Shown here: positions 1 through 8,676 of the stretch, piece by piece
How the letters are laid out: every line of letters begins with the position of its first letter
Position numbering within the stretch: position 1 is the stretch's first letter
NCBI GenBank assembly: GCA_024280895.1
Contig: JAJRPI010000011.1
Coordinates: forward strand, 1 to 33,148
Length of the DNA stretch: 33,148 bases
Direction: 5' to 3'
Source: Alphaproteobacteria bacterium
GTDB lineage: Bacteria > Pseudomonadota > Alphaproteobacteria > Rhizobiales > JAKIUO01
The notes under the pieces: model-generated
The model's input: the letters and a program-made list of their open reading frames with translations, nothing else
What the model was told of the DNA's origin: nothing
Databases searched by the model: none
Made by a program: the position numbers and the translations under genes

Positions 1-1700
<1,700 letters not shown>

Positions 1701-1723
1701 GGGACCGCAAGAAGGTGCACAGA

Positions 1724-2251
1724 TCAGTCTACCAGCTCATAGGTCGCATCAAAAGTTTCTTTGTGATTGCCGTAGATCTCAGCTCCGTTGCGCAACAGAT
1801 AGCCTTGATCGGCGCGCTGCATTTCGCCCCATGGGGCGATGATTTCAAAACCGCCGGGCAGATAAAGACACTCCACCTGTGAAATGGCACGATAGATGTC
1901 ACCAAAACTGTTGGTGCCCTCATGACGCGTATAGAGAGCGGGGAATTTATCTGCGCGAATGGCGTAGATATTGGCATTGCCGCCCTCATCTCGCATTATG
2001 GTCAAATCGGGGGTAAGATTGGTGACGATCCAATCGCCGGTTTGCGCCGTGATCTGGCTTTCCTTGCCGTTCCACAAGGTCTCGACCAGCTGCTCTTTAT
2101 CCGCGCGCCTTGCTGCAACGAAACCAATCTTGCGCGCCTGAGCGATTGGGGTGCCCAGCATCAAGGCCAGCTCATCAAAATCACTCGCGGACATTGCCTT
2201 GCTGGCGATCACCCTTTGGCACTTGGCGTTTTCGATTATGAAAGTCTGCAT
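1724..2251 (-). CDS. Hypothetical PGDYG-like protein, downstream partner of a DsrC-like gene
   Basis: This 175-residue soluble protein has no signal peptide or membrane segment. The central part (ITAQTGDWIVTN and, further on, ALYTRHEG) and the second half (IIAPWGEMQRADQGYLL and then FDATYELVD) look like two copies of the small PGDYG-type fold, in which a Gly-Asp-Tyr/Trp turn is followed by a strand and a terminal TYE-like motif. That assignment is by motif only. The ATG lies 6 bases after the TAA of the DsrC-like gene, so the two are almost certainly cotranscribed. Its work may therefore be linked to sulfur relay, but nothing in the sequence shows a catalytic site. It is convergent with the WD40 gene, with a 23-base gap. 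Confidence 0.75.
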   Translation of the reverse strand: MQTFIIENAKCQRVIASKAMSASDFDELALMLGTPIAQARKIGFVAARRADKEQLVETLWNGKESQITAQTGDWIVTNLTPDLTIMRDEGGNANIYAIRADKFPALYTRHEGTNSFGDIYRAISQVECLYLPGGFEIIAPWGEMQRADQGYLLRNGAEIYGNHKETFDATYELVD

Positions 2252-2257
2252 GGTACT

Positions 2258-2623
2258 TTATCCCGTACTCCAGGCCCTTGGTTGGCGCATCCCGGCAATC
2301 TTGCAAGCCTGCTTCACATAGCCATAGGGGAATAGCCCGAAAAAATGTCGGCGCGCTTTTTTGCTGGACTGACCCAGATGATCAGACAGGAAAGAAAATA
2401 CGAACCGGGCATCCGCTGGTATTTCATGTTCATTGAAATAGTCGCGCATAAAATCCAGAATAGCCCAATGCTCAATGCCAAGCTCAAGCCCCTCTTCGCA
2501 AGCGATAGCAATGGCCACATCCATGTCCCAGTCACCAGGGTCCAAAAGATAGCCATGTCCGTCACGATCAATGTCGCGCCCCTTGACGTTAAGGATCGAT
2601 ATTTTATCCGGCTTTGTTCTCAT
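2258..2623 (-). CDS. DsrC/TusE/DsvC-family sulfur relay protein lacking the terminal cysteine
   Basis: DsrC/TusE proteins accept and pass on sulfane sulfur through cysteines on a flexible C-terminal arm. The family signature is clear: GYLLDPGDWDMDVA near the N-terminus, EEGLELGIEHWAILDFMRDY in the middle, and a C-terminal arm GYVKQACKIAGM. The cysteine of KQACKIAG (CysB) is present. Eleven residues later, where classical DsrC and TusE have CysA next to the C-terminus, there is a Trp in RAWSTG. It is therefore a single-cysteine variant of the kind assigned to regulatory or RspA-like DsrC homologues, not a TusE, which keeps CysA. I chose the ATG at 2623 (121 aa) because AGGTG lies just before it and the family length is about 110; an upstream ATG at 2671 has no ribosome site. 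It is the first gene of a two-gene operon. Confidence 0.88.
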   Translation of the reverse strand: MRTKPDKISILNVKGRDIDRDGHGYLLDPGDWDMDVAIAIACEEGLELGIEHWAILDFMRDYFNEHEIPADARFVFSFLSDHLGQSSKKARRHFFGLFPYGYVKQACKIAGMRQPRAWSTG

Positions 2624-2688
2624 CAAGCACCTATTTGGTTTAAATTCTTGCATGATAATATGCGCAAACAAGCGGCAATATAAAGCAA

Positions 2689-2832
2689 ATGGTGAAGCTG
2701 GACGTAGAAAAACCGAACCGGCAGCCGCAGAGCCCGGCGAGGAGGCGCGCGAACAGCCGCTCCATCGGCGACCTGGACGCAGTAAAATTTAGACAAGAAA
2801 TACAAGAAAATGGTGGGCTGGGCTGTAGCTGA
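2689..2832 (+). CDS. Possible 47-residue basic peptide or gene fragment
   Basis: A short frame runs from an ATG at 2689 to a TGA at 2830-2832. It is rich in Arg, Pro and Gln at first (NRQPQSPARRRANSR) and then amphipathic (SIGDLDAVKFRQEIQEN). The GC-rich stretch 2695-2780 differs from the AT-rich restriction island beside it, so it may be a piece of a former gene cut by the island insertion. I see no strong ribosome-binding site and recognise no family. It could be chance. Confidence 0.2.
   Translation: MVKLDVEKPNRQPQSPARRRANSRSIGDLDAVKFRQEIQENGGLGCS
2809..2818 (+). repeat. Left copy of a 10-bp direct repeat (candidate att site)
   Basis: AATGGTGGGC here is identical to bases 5995-6004, which are the 3' end of the CAU tRNA (encoded CCA, discriminator and first acceptor-stem bases). 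The two copies bracket the AT-rich restriction-modification segment. Ten bases is short, so this is a candidate only. Confidence 0.35.
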
Positions 2833-2908
2833 GAAACCTCGAACACAAAGACCGTTGCAATAAGGGTCGGTTTTCCAGCGCAGTAATTGGCGCGGTCACA
2901 GCACTGGT

Positions 2909-2932
2909 ACTTAAAGTCCGTGGACTCATAGT
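2909..2932 (+). promoter_or_regulatory. C-box operator of the restriction-modification controller
   Basis: Two half-boxes, ACTTAAAGTC (2909-2918) and GACTCATAGT (2923-2932), are joined by CGTG. The GACT...AGT dyads and central CCGTG closely resemble the known operator type of C.Esp1396I-like controller proteins. It lies 24 bases before the controller ATG, where such proteins activate their own gene at low level and repress it at high level. Confidence 0.72.
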
Positions 2933-2947
2933 GCGCAGACATGAAAA

Positions 2948-2953
2948 TATATT
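2948..2953 (+). promoter_or_regulatory. Probable -10 element of the controller/REase promoter
   Basis: TATATT lies 15 bases after the C-box and only 3 bases before the controller ATG at 2957. Transcription from it would start at or just after the ATG, as in the leaderless controller transcripts known from several restriction-modification systems. There is no Shine-Dalgarno sequence before this ATG, which agrees with that. No good -35 is visible, as expected for an activator-dependent promoter. Confidence 0.45.
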
Positions 2954-2956
2954 CAG

Positions 2957-3193
2957 ATGAAATCTGATGATTCTGATACACGTTTGAAGTTATTTGGCGA
3001 TCGCGTTCGTTCACTGAGAATGGAACGCTCTATTTCTCAAGAAAGTTTTGCTGATCTATGCGATTTAGATCGAAGCTATATTGGTGGTGTTGAGCGTGGA
3101 GAACGCAACATTAGCTTAATCAATATTTTTAAAATTTGCAGAGCGCTTGAAATGCTTCCCGAAAAACTATTTGAGGGCATTGCTTATGAGTGA
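2957..3193 (+). CDS. XRE-family controller (C) protein of the restriction-modification system
   Basis: This 78-residue protein is one helix-turn-helix domain from end to end: LFGDRVRSLRMERSISQESF, then the recognition region DLDRSYIGGVERGERN. The length and the YIGGVERGERN motif are typical of type II C proteins, which bind as dimers to C-boxes and delay restriction enzyme synthesis until methylation is established. A C-box sits immediately upstream. The TGA overlaps the ATG of the restriction gene by 8 bases, so translation of the two is coupled. Base composition is AT-rich compared with the flanks, in line with horizontal acquisition. Confidence 0.92.
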   Translation: MKSDDSDTRLKLFGDRVRSLRMERSISQESFADLCDLDRSYIGGVERGERNISLINIFKICRALEMLPEKLFEGIAYE

Positions 3194-3833
3194 TGAAATA
3201 GAACGGGCTGGTGAGTATGCAAAAAATTTACAAGTTGCAATGCGAAGCCTTCTAAATTCAATAGGTAATATTCCAATTGGTAAAGAGTCTCAATTTCCTT
3301 TCGGTTGGAGAAAGGCCGCAAAAGGGAGAACGGTTTGGCGGTTATTAGAAGAAGTTGTTTCTCAGAACCTAGAGAATTCTGCAGATAAAATCGGCTTAGA
3401 TAATTTCAAACCTGCTGAATCAGAAGTTGGGGTATATGACTTTAGTTTTCAATTTCAGAATAGCCCAACAATATATGTAAATGTTAAATCTGCAGTAGCA
3501 GGTGGGCGAACGAATAAGGATGATATATCGAAGGCACCCGCTCTTTATAAATTTGTTTCTGATAAAAGTCCTTGCTTTTTGCTTATCGCGACAATCGAAA
3601 TTAAGTTTATAGAAAACCCATTATCTATATCGCTCAATGAATGCTATGTTGTCCCCACGTTGTGGTTGCCAGACATTTATGTGAACCCATCAAACAACGG
3701 TAACTTGCAGTCCTCTAAATACAAGAGTATTGAAGGTTCTATTCCTAGAACTAGAGAACAATTTTTAGAAGCACTTGAAAAAGAAATGGGTGTTGCTGCG
3801 GCCAAACGTGCGGCTAAGCGCGCAAAGAATTAG
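3186..3833 (+). CDS. Type II restriction endonuclease (putative PD-(D/E)XK variant)
   Basis: The ATG at 3186 overlaps the controller stop and gives 215 residues. A frame extension back to 3147 lies inside the controller gene and is not used. Identity rests mainly on position: it follows a C protein and ends 4 bases inside a convergent adenine methyltransferase. Within it, Glu78/Glu80, Asp85 (GVYDFSF) and the strand IYVNVKSA with Lys101 have the layout of a PD-(D/E)XK nuclease core. The acidic residue normally two before the Lys is Asn99, so it would be a variant site. The C-terminus is Lys/Arg/Ala-rich. I cannot name the recognition sequence. AT-rich codon use matches its neighbours in the island. 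Confidence 0.75.
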   Translation: MSDEIERAGEYAKNLQVAMRSLLNSIGNIPIGKESQFPFGWRKAAKGRTVWRLLEEVVSQNLENSADKIGLDNFKPAESEVGVYDFSFQFQNSPTIYVNVKSAVAGGRTNKDDISKAPALYKFVSDKSPCFLLIATIEIKFIENPLSISLNECYVVPTLWLPDIYVNPSNNGNLQSSKYKSIEGSIPRTREQFLEALEKEMGVAAAKRAAKRAKN

Positions 3834-5350
3834 GTTAGCTTAGTAACATTAGAGCTAAATTCAGATATAAAATTTATAATTTGAGAGTTAAATTTTAGAT
3901 CGTCGTATATCACTCGATCAATTTGAGAAATGTAGAACTGACTTTCTTTCGGTACTGTTTTTGCTTCGTATGCCTTGTTAGCTAGAGACCCTATTTTTTC
4001 TTTTGCGGTCTTGGATAGTGAAGGAATCGGGATTCTAGAAACATACCCTGCAGTGATCATATTTGATCTAATCATTACGCCGCGAACTATGTAAGTACAT
4101 AGACTGCTGTTTAAGTAGGCTAGTAACCACCATTTGTCATTTCCCTCTACAATGATATTGGCATTGACACCAAACACGGAATTTTTTGGTAATACGGCGG
4201 CACCGAATGCGACGCCCATTGATGAACATGTTATACCGCCTTTAAACAGATATCTTTTATTGCGAACCATGAAGTTGGAAATAGTAGAATCAAGGGTTAA
4301 AAAGTTCGTTGTCAAAAAAGCATCAGGTTGAGTATAAAATCGTCTAGAACTAGGGTTTTTATAGAATGGGTAGGGAAATTCGTCGCTTTGCGATGCCGAC
4401 AGATGAAGGCGATCATTGCCCGTCGAAATGCCTGTAATACAAGGGAATTTCTCGCCCAACCTGCTTTCTAAAAATAACTCTCTGACTTTATTAGGTACCT
4501 CGATCAAAAACTCCATACGATCTCTTTCACCTGAAAGACAGAGTTCATCTTGTTTCACAAACTCAAAATTTTCAGTTTCTAATAGAGTTTGAAAGTCATG
4601 TGTAGAAGCAGGTCGGTTAGAAGTGGCTATGTACCCAATAGTTTTTTTTGTTTTTTGCATGATAAGAATGCAAGTTCTAACATCTGCGCCTTGTTTAAAA
4701 AACAAATCAGTCGGGCAAAGGTGCAAACAGTGAACGGTACAGTTTTTTAAAATTTCTCGCCGAAGCGCCTCATGCCCACGTGCGGTTAAAAAAGAGTCAT
4801 GAATTATGACACCAATAGCCGCCCCAGGTTTAGCAAGGCGGATTATAGCGCTCAAAAACAAAGAATACATGTTCAGTGTGGCGTGAGAACCGAAGATAGC
4901 TGCAAAACGTTTTTTATTGGAGCGCAGATAATCAGTTTCATGACAATTATATGGTGGGTTCGCAATTATGATATCTGGAGAAGGTAACTTTCTTCCCAAC
5001 AGTGGCGATAAGTGATCATCTATGAATAAATCAATGAAATCATCTTGTGTGAAATAATCAACGCATTCTGGCGAAAAATCTAATATGTCTATGCCGTGAA
5101 CCTTCAGGTGTGGACGCTTTACATGAAGAGTCATCTCACCTTTCCCAACACATGGATCTAGAGCTATAGATGCTTTAGGGCATAGTTCATGAAGTTTTTT
5201 AGAAATATATTTTGAAATAAAATCAGGGGTAGAATAATAGCCCGTTTCCCTCCGATCAACGCCAGATTCATTCGTTACAATTTTAATATTTCGAGCCAAA
5301 TTTACGTCCTTTTGATAAATCTCTATTACATTTGGAAGCTGTAAACGCAT
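3830..5350 (-). CDS. Type II N6-adenine DNA methyltransferase (gamma class)
   Basis: This 506-residue enzyme transfers a methyl group from S-adenosylmethionine to adenine in the recognition site, protecting host DNA. Motif X (TGYYSTPD, residues 36-43), motif I (DPCVGKGE, 65-72) and motif IV (NPPY, 131-134) occur in that order, followed by a long C-terminal half that would hold the target recognition domain. This is the gamma-class order of M.TaqI-like enzymes. NPPY indicates adenine-N6 rather than cytosine-C5. Its 3' end overlaps the convergent restriction gene by 4 bases. The ATG lies 9 bases after the small gene at 5360-5527, so both are probably on one minus-strand transcript. Alternative starts exist in the first 20 codons. 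Confidence 0.93.
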   Translation of the reverse strand: MRLQLPNVIEIYQKDVNLARNIKIVTNESGVDRRETGYYSTPDFISKYISKKLHELCPKASIALDPCVGKGEMTLHVKRPHLKVHGIDILDFSPECVDYFTQDDFIDLFIDDHLSPLLGRKLPSPDIIIANPPYNCHETDYLRSNKKRFAAIFGSHATLNMYSLFLSAIIRLAKPGAAIGVIIHDSFLTARGHEALRREILKNCTVHCLHLCPTDLFFKQGADVRTCILIMQKTKKTIGYIATSNRPASTHDFQTLLETENFEFVKQDELCLSGERDRMEFLIEVPNKVRELFLESRLGEKFPCITGISTGNDRLHLSASQSDEFPYPFYKNPSSRRFYTQPDAFLTTNFLTLDSTISNFMVRNKRYLFKGGITCSSMGVAFGAAVLPKNSVFGVNANIIVEGNDKWWLLAYLNSSLCTYIVRGVMIRSNMITAGYVSRIPIPSLSKTAKEKIGSLANKAYEAKTVPKESQFYISQIDRVIYDDLKFNSQIINFISEFSSNVTKLT

Positions 5351-5359
5351 GGAAAGCGA

Positions 5360-5527
5360 TTACTCACCTTCCACAGCCCTTGAGTACGAATAAGAAATAA
5401 TCTCATTGGGGCTCATGCCGCACCGTACTGCCATTGCAACTATAGTAGCGAGCAAGTCAGGGGCAAAGCGTAAGGCAACAGTCACCCTTTTGGCTTTCTT
5501 TACAGTGTTATTGTATATCACTTTCAT
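5360..5527 (-). CDS. Small ribbon-helix-helix-like protein upstream of the methyltransferase
   Basis: The ATG at 5527 gives 55 residues. The core KRVTVALRFAPDLLATIVAM is a strand followed by a helix, and GMSPNEIISYSYSRAV makes a second helix. This is the layout of MetJ/Arc-type ribbon-helix-helix DNA-binding proteins. The frame stays open upstream to 5782, but that extension runs through a strong hairpin and is not protein-like. It is directly followed by the methyltransferase gene (9-base gap), so it may repress or balance methyltransferase expression independently of the C protein. The family assignment is by pattern only. Confidence 0.55.
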   Translation of the reverse strand: MKVIYNNTVKKAKRVTVALRFAPDLLATIVAMAVRCGMSPNEIISYSYSRAVEGE

Positions 5528-5996
5528 ATCGTTTTGAAGGCCTTTGTCTAGATGCCAGAGGGATGCAACGGGAGAGCGCAGCATCTCCCTTGCCAAGAGG
5601 TGTTGTAATACAACACACATCTTGCGGTACGCGATAACCTTTGTTTTTTGTAGAAATAAACTGAGTAGCCATCCTTTCGGAGCCGCTGTCGCTCGCCTTG
5701 CCCTGATCTGGGTGAGCGAGAGGGGTGGAGGAAGGATGGCGGGCTTTCCTTTTGGTGGGCTTGAGCTGTTAAAACGGGTCATTCAGGGCATGTTAAAAAA
5801 ATTTATCGAACACCTGCTGGTGTTTTCTGCAAGTCTTTGAAATTTCTGGGTTTCAGATGGATTCGCCTTGAAGCAATAAGCCCCGCAAGCTGGATTTTCA
5901 GCGTTCATTTTATGCCGTCAAAAACACCGTTCTCGAACACCAAAAACCGCCCTGCCTTCAAGGGGTTAAACGGCATTTGCATAAAAAATGAAGGAA
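5528..5996. other. Gene-free stretch between the restriction island and the tRNA
   Basis: I see no convincing gene here. It should hold the promoter for the small gene and the methyltransferase (AT-rich bases 5600-5665, reading leftward). It also holds the large composite hairpin at 5668-5740 and, at the end, bases 5995-5996 of the candidate att repeat. Confidence 0.5.
5668..5740. repeat. Composite palindrome, two nested 9-bp stems
   Basis: The outer arms GCCATCCTT (5668-5676) and AAGGATGGC (5732-5740) are perfect complements. The inner arms TCGCTCGCC (5689-5697) and GGTGAGCGA (5711-5719) pair with one G-U. Each outer-inner junction is exactly 12 unpaired bases, and the apical loop is 13 bases. 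No T-run follows on either strand, so it is not an ordinary terminator. It could be a REP-like element, a structured leader of the minus-strand methyltransferase transcript, or the end of a mobile element. Confidence 0.6.
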
Positions 5997-6004
5997 TGGT
6001 GGGC
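5995..6004 (+). repeat. Right copy of a 10-bp direct repeat at the tRNA 3' end
   Basis: AATGGTGGGC covers the encoded CCA, discriminator and outer acceptor stem of the tRNA and matches 2809-2818 exactly. tRNA 3' ends are common integration sites. No integrase gene remains between the copies. Confidence 0.35.
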
Positions 6005-6073
6005 CCGGCAGGACTCGAACCTGCGACCGGACGGTTATGAGCCGTCAGCTCTAACCAGCTGAGCTACAGGCCC
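5997..6073 (-). tRNA. tRNA with CAU anticodon, probably tRNA-Ile2 (lysidine type)
   Basis: The complement folds as a full cloverleaf. The acceptor arms are GGGCCTG (6073-6067) and CGGGCCC with one U-G pair, there is a TAGCTCAG D-arm, an anticodon stem GACGG/CCGTC with loop CTCATAA, and a T-arm with GGTTCGAGTC. The discriminator is A and CCA is encoded (5997-5999). CAU is shared by initiator Met, elongator Met and Ile2. The loop CTCATAA and the non-initiator acceptor stem favour Ile2, whose C34 is converted to lysidine by TilS; elongator Met is the alternative. Confidence 0.93.
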
Positions 6074-6340
6074 ATCTGTTTTCCATTGCAAACCGCATAT
6101 TGCCTCAATAGGGCGAACAGGCCCCTGGCAAGATTTAGCGCAATAAAAAGGTGCTTTCGTGGTCAGATCCCCACATCTATTACGGATTGACGGGTGCATG
6201 CAAGAGCAAATCCACTTCTGTTTTTCTTGTGACCATCTTGCAGCCATAGAATATTGATAATTTATGTTAAATAGTGAGATATTACGGCCCCTTATTGCTT
6301 AATGCGGGGGCTTTGACAAACCCCGAACCGGAGCCTCCCC

Positions 6341-7111
6341 ATGCGATTCATTCCCAATTTTCAACAATCTGCCCCCTTGCAGCCCCGATCCATCGTGCTG
6401 ATGGCCCTGATGGCAGCGATTGCCCTGCTGGTTCTTCGCCAGCCCCTGCCACTACACGCCCATGACGGCAATGGAGATGGCGCAAAAGCCACACGAACAC
6501 TGACGCTTTCGGCCATTGGTTCCATCAAAAGCCAGCCTGATATGGCCAGCATCAACACAGGGGTAACAAGCGAAGCCGTGAAAGCCAGAGACGCCCTTGA
6601 TGATAATAATGAAGCCATGGCCCGCATGATGAAAAGCCTGAAAGCGGCTGGGCTAGAGGGCCGCGATATCGCCACATCGCAATTTTCCGTGCAACCACGC
6701 TACCAGCACTTCAAAAATGGACGCGCCGCCAGAATCATTGGTTATCGGGTCTCCAATTCCGTGCGCATCACGGTACGCAACCTGGATCGACTGGGCACCA
6801 TCCTTGATCGGGTCGTAACCGTTGGCTCGAACCGTATTAGCGGTATCCAGTTTGGCCTTTCAGATCCCGATAAAACTCTTGATGATGCGCGTAAAGACGC
6901 GATGCGTGCGGTGCTCGACAAAGCGGCCCTTTATGCCAAAGCAGCTAATGTTGGACTTGGCGAAATTCTATCGATCAGCGAACAGGCCAATCAGAATTTT
7001 CCGCGCCCCATGCAAATGCGTGCCATGCGAGCCGCAAGCTCAGTTCCCATTGCGCCAGGCCAACACACAACCAAGGTCACCGTGCATGTCAAATGGGCTC
7101 TTACTAAATAG
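6341..7111 (+). CDS. Exported SIMPL-domain (DUF541) protein
   Basis: This is a 256-residue protein with an N-terminal export helix (IVLMALMAAIALLVL, residues 18-32) ending near LHAHD, so it is probably periplasmic. The rest matches the SIMPL family: RTLTLSAIGSIKSQPDMA at the start, SQFSVQPRY, a middle GYRVSNSVRITVRNLDRLG, and ISGIQFGLSDP, all characteristic. Family members form oligomeric periplasmic rings, and some affect oxidative stress tolerance; the substrate is unknown. The ATG has GGAG 7 bases upstream. It is convergent with bdhA, with a 29-base gap, and forms a single-gene unit. Confidence 0.9.
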   Translation: MRFIPNFQQSAPLQPRSIVLMALMAAIALLVLRQPLPLHAHDGNGDGAKATRTLTLSAIGSIKSQPDMASINTGVTSEAVKARDALDDNNEAMARMMKSLKAAGLEGRDIATSQFSVQPRYQHFKNGRAARIIGYRVSNSVRITVRNLDRLGTILDRVVTVGSNRISGIQFGLSDPDKTLDDARKDAMRAVLDKAALYAKAANVGLGEILSISEQANQNFPRPMQMRAMRAASSVPIAPGQHTTKVTVHVKWALTK

Positions 7112-7140
7112 GGGGTAAATCGACACCGCTGACACGAGCA

Positions 7141-7950
7141 CTATTGCGCTGACCAACCGCCATCAATCGACAAAGAGCTACCGGTCATATTATGCGCCAG
7201 AGGGGAACATAGAAACAAAACAAGCGCGCTGATCTCACGCGCGTCTGATATGCGCTGGCTCGGTTGTTTTTCCAAGAGCATATCTTTAATACCCGCCTCG
7301 CGGTCTCCATCATGTGCTTGTGCCCTTTCCTCGATCTGCGGCTCGATAAGCGCTGTCTCCGTCCAGCCGGGGCAGATCGTGTTGACCGTCACACCGCCCT
7401 GCGCTTTTGTACCAACGTCCGCATATTCCAGCGCTGCCGCTTTGCTCAAACCATTGAGACCAAATTTGCTGGCCACATAAGGCGCCTTGTCAACCGACGC
7501 CACAAGCCCATGAACCGAGGCGATATTTATCACCCGGCCATAGCCGTTTTGCGCCATTTTTGGCAGGGCATGACGCATGGTATGAAAAGCAGCACTCAGA
7601 TTGACCGCAAGGACATTATCCCAGATCTGCGCTGTTGCCTGCGCTAGCGGCGTGGTGATCTGAATACCGGCATTATTGACCAGGATATCAACGCCCCCCG
7701 CCTCATCCAATTGTGACATCATCTGATCAATCGCGCTCACATCGCGCAAATCGACATTGAAATATTGGCTCTCCCCGGCTCCCGCGCCATCCACTTGCGC
7801 TAACGCATCCGCGTGGTGCTGTTGATCACTTTGACCATGCAGGACGATCCGCGCCCCGGCCTGCGCCAAACCAATCGCAATGGCCAGTCCGATGCCGCTG
7901 GTTGATCCTGTTATCAATGCCATTTTACCGTTCAGATTAAGATCACTCAT
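7141..7950 (-). CDS. bdhA: D-3-hydroxybutyrate dehydrogenase
   Basis: This enzyme oxidises D-3-hydroxybutyrate to acetoacetate with NAD+, feeding polyhydroxybutyrate or ketone-body carbon into acetyl-CoA. The 269 residues are a classical short-chain dehydrogenase: the cofactor motif GSTSGIG (15-21), NNAG (92-95), catalytic Ser145 in NIASVHG, and the Y158-x3-K162 pair in YVASK. Family-specific marks of BdhA are CPGWTETALIEPQ, LLEKQPSQRI and the C-terminus GGWSAQ. GGGAG lies upstream of the ATG. It follows the DUF3307 gene by 15 bases on the same strand, so it is probably the last gene of a cyclase-DUF3307-bdhA transcript. Confidence 0.93.
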   Translation of the reverse strand: MSDLNLNGKMALITGSTSGIGLAIAIGLAQAGARIVLHGQSDQQHHADALAQVDGAGAGESQYFNVDLRDVSAIDQMMSQLDEAGGVDILVNNAGIQITTPLAQATAQIWDNVLAVNLSAAFHTMRHALPKMAQNGYGRVINIASVHGLVASVDKAPYVASKFGLNGLSKAAALEYADVGTKAQGGVTVNTICPGWTETALIEPQIEERAQAHDGDREAGIKDMLLEKQPSQRISDAREISALVLFLCSPLAHNMTGSSLSIDGGWSAQ

Positions 7951-7965
7951 AGCGGCTCCCTTTTG

Positions 7966-8346
7966 TCAGATAAGCAGATAAATGATGGCAATATAGGTCA
8001 TCATATGGAGGAGTTGATCAAGGCCAAAGGCGATCCAGTATCGCCGGTTTCGAGTGGTCAGCCCCTTGTTCAATACGTAATTTTTCTTCAGCCAGTCCAG
8101 ATGGTAATGGACGATGATTTCAGCACTGATCAAGGACACCGCAACGAGCAGGCTGGCGGCAGGCAAAATCAGAAATACTGGCACCGAGCAGATGCCATGT
8201 ATCCCCGCATGCTCCAAGCCTCCCCAATGCCCATAAATATGTTTATTCTTGAACTGGCTCTGACTTTGAAAAACAAAATCGGCGAAAAAATGCTTGATCG
8301 TAAGCCAGCTGATTGCCAGCAATATTATATTTGGATCAATATTCAA
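7966..8346 (-). CDS. DUF3307 membrane protein with TTG start
   Basis: This 126-residue integral membrane protein has about four hydrophobic segments. Family marks are KHFFADFVFQ near the start, GGLEHAGIHG, EIIVHYHLDWLKK and GLDQLLHMMTY; the repeated His/Asp residues inside or beside the helices suggest metal binding, which is inference. The start codon is TTG at 8346-8344, overlapping the TGA (8345-8343) of the decayed cyclase in the sequence TTGA. Translation was therefore presumably coupled to the cyclase, and now that the cyclase is broken its expression may be altered. bdhA follows 15 bases downstream. Confidence 0.85.
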   Translation of the reverse strand: MNIDPNIILLAISWLTIKHFFADFVFQSQSQFKNKHIYGHWGGLEHAGIHGICSVPVFLILPAASLLVAVSLISAEIIVHYHLDWLKKNYVLNKGLTTRNRRYWIAFGLDQLLHMMTYIAIIYLLI

Positions 8347-8676
8347 TTAGATTTCCCTGCCCTTTGAGGCTGCTCATCAAAGGCCAAGCGTCTCTCGTAA
8401 TGAGCATATAGCCGCTCCAGCCCCTCAAACTTAACTTGCATACAATCTTGCAACAAGGCCCTCACCTCTTCCCTGACGCCCCTTGGTCCTCACATCATCG
8501 ACTTTAAGAAAGGCAAGAAGGGGCGCTGAAGTTACAATGCTTTTGGTGACAAGAATATCAACATCGTAGGTTTTGGTCAAAGCCTCGACGCGCGACGCTA
8601 TATTGACGCTATCGCCAATGGCAGAATAGTCAAAACGCTCCAGCGAACCAAGATTGCCGACACAGCACGCCCCCAA
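8343..8676 (-). pseudogene. Remnant of a class III adenylate/guanylate cyclase
   Basis: Bases 8676 to about 8455 encode the C-terminal catalytic part of a class III cyclase: GACCVGNLGSLERFDYSAIG, then DSVNIASRVEALTKTYDV. The reading frame then shifts near 8447-8465. The family's usual C-terminal tail (VKFEGLERLYAHYERRLAF) continues in another frame to the TGA at 8345-8343. The ATP-binding N-terminal half, CHASE or membrane parts are missing, and upstream bases to about 8780 carry stops in this frame. It is therefore a truncated, frameshifted pseudogene. Its stop overlaps the start of DUF3307, showing the former operon. Confidence 0.85.

Noticed and set aside
2640-3014. Minus-strand 124-codon frame across the C-box region
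   Set aside because: It overlaps the controller gene and operator, has a random composition and no ribosome site.
5528-5782. N-terminal extension of the ribbon-helix-helix-like gene to 5782
   Set aside because: It reads through the composite hairpin, is Pro/Arg/Leu-rich without pattern, and the internal ATG at 5527 begins the compact domain.
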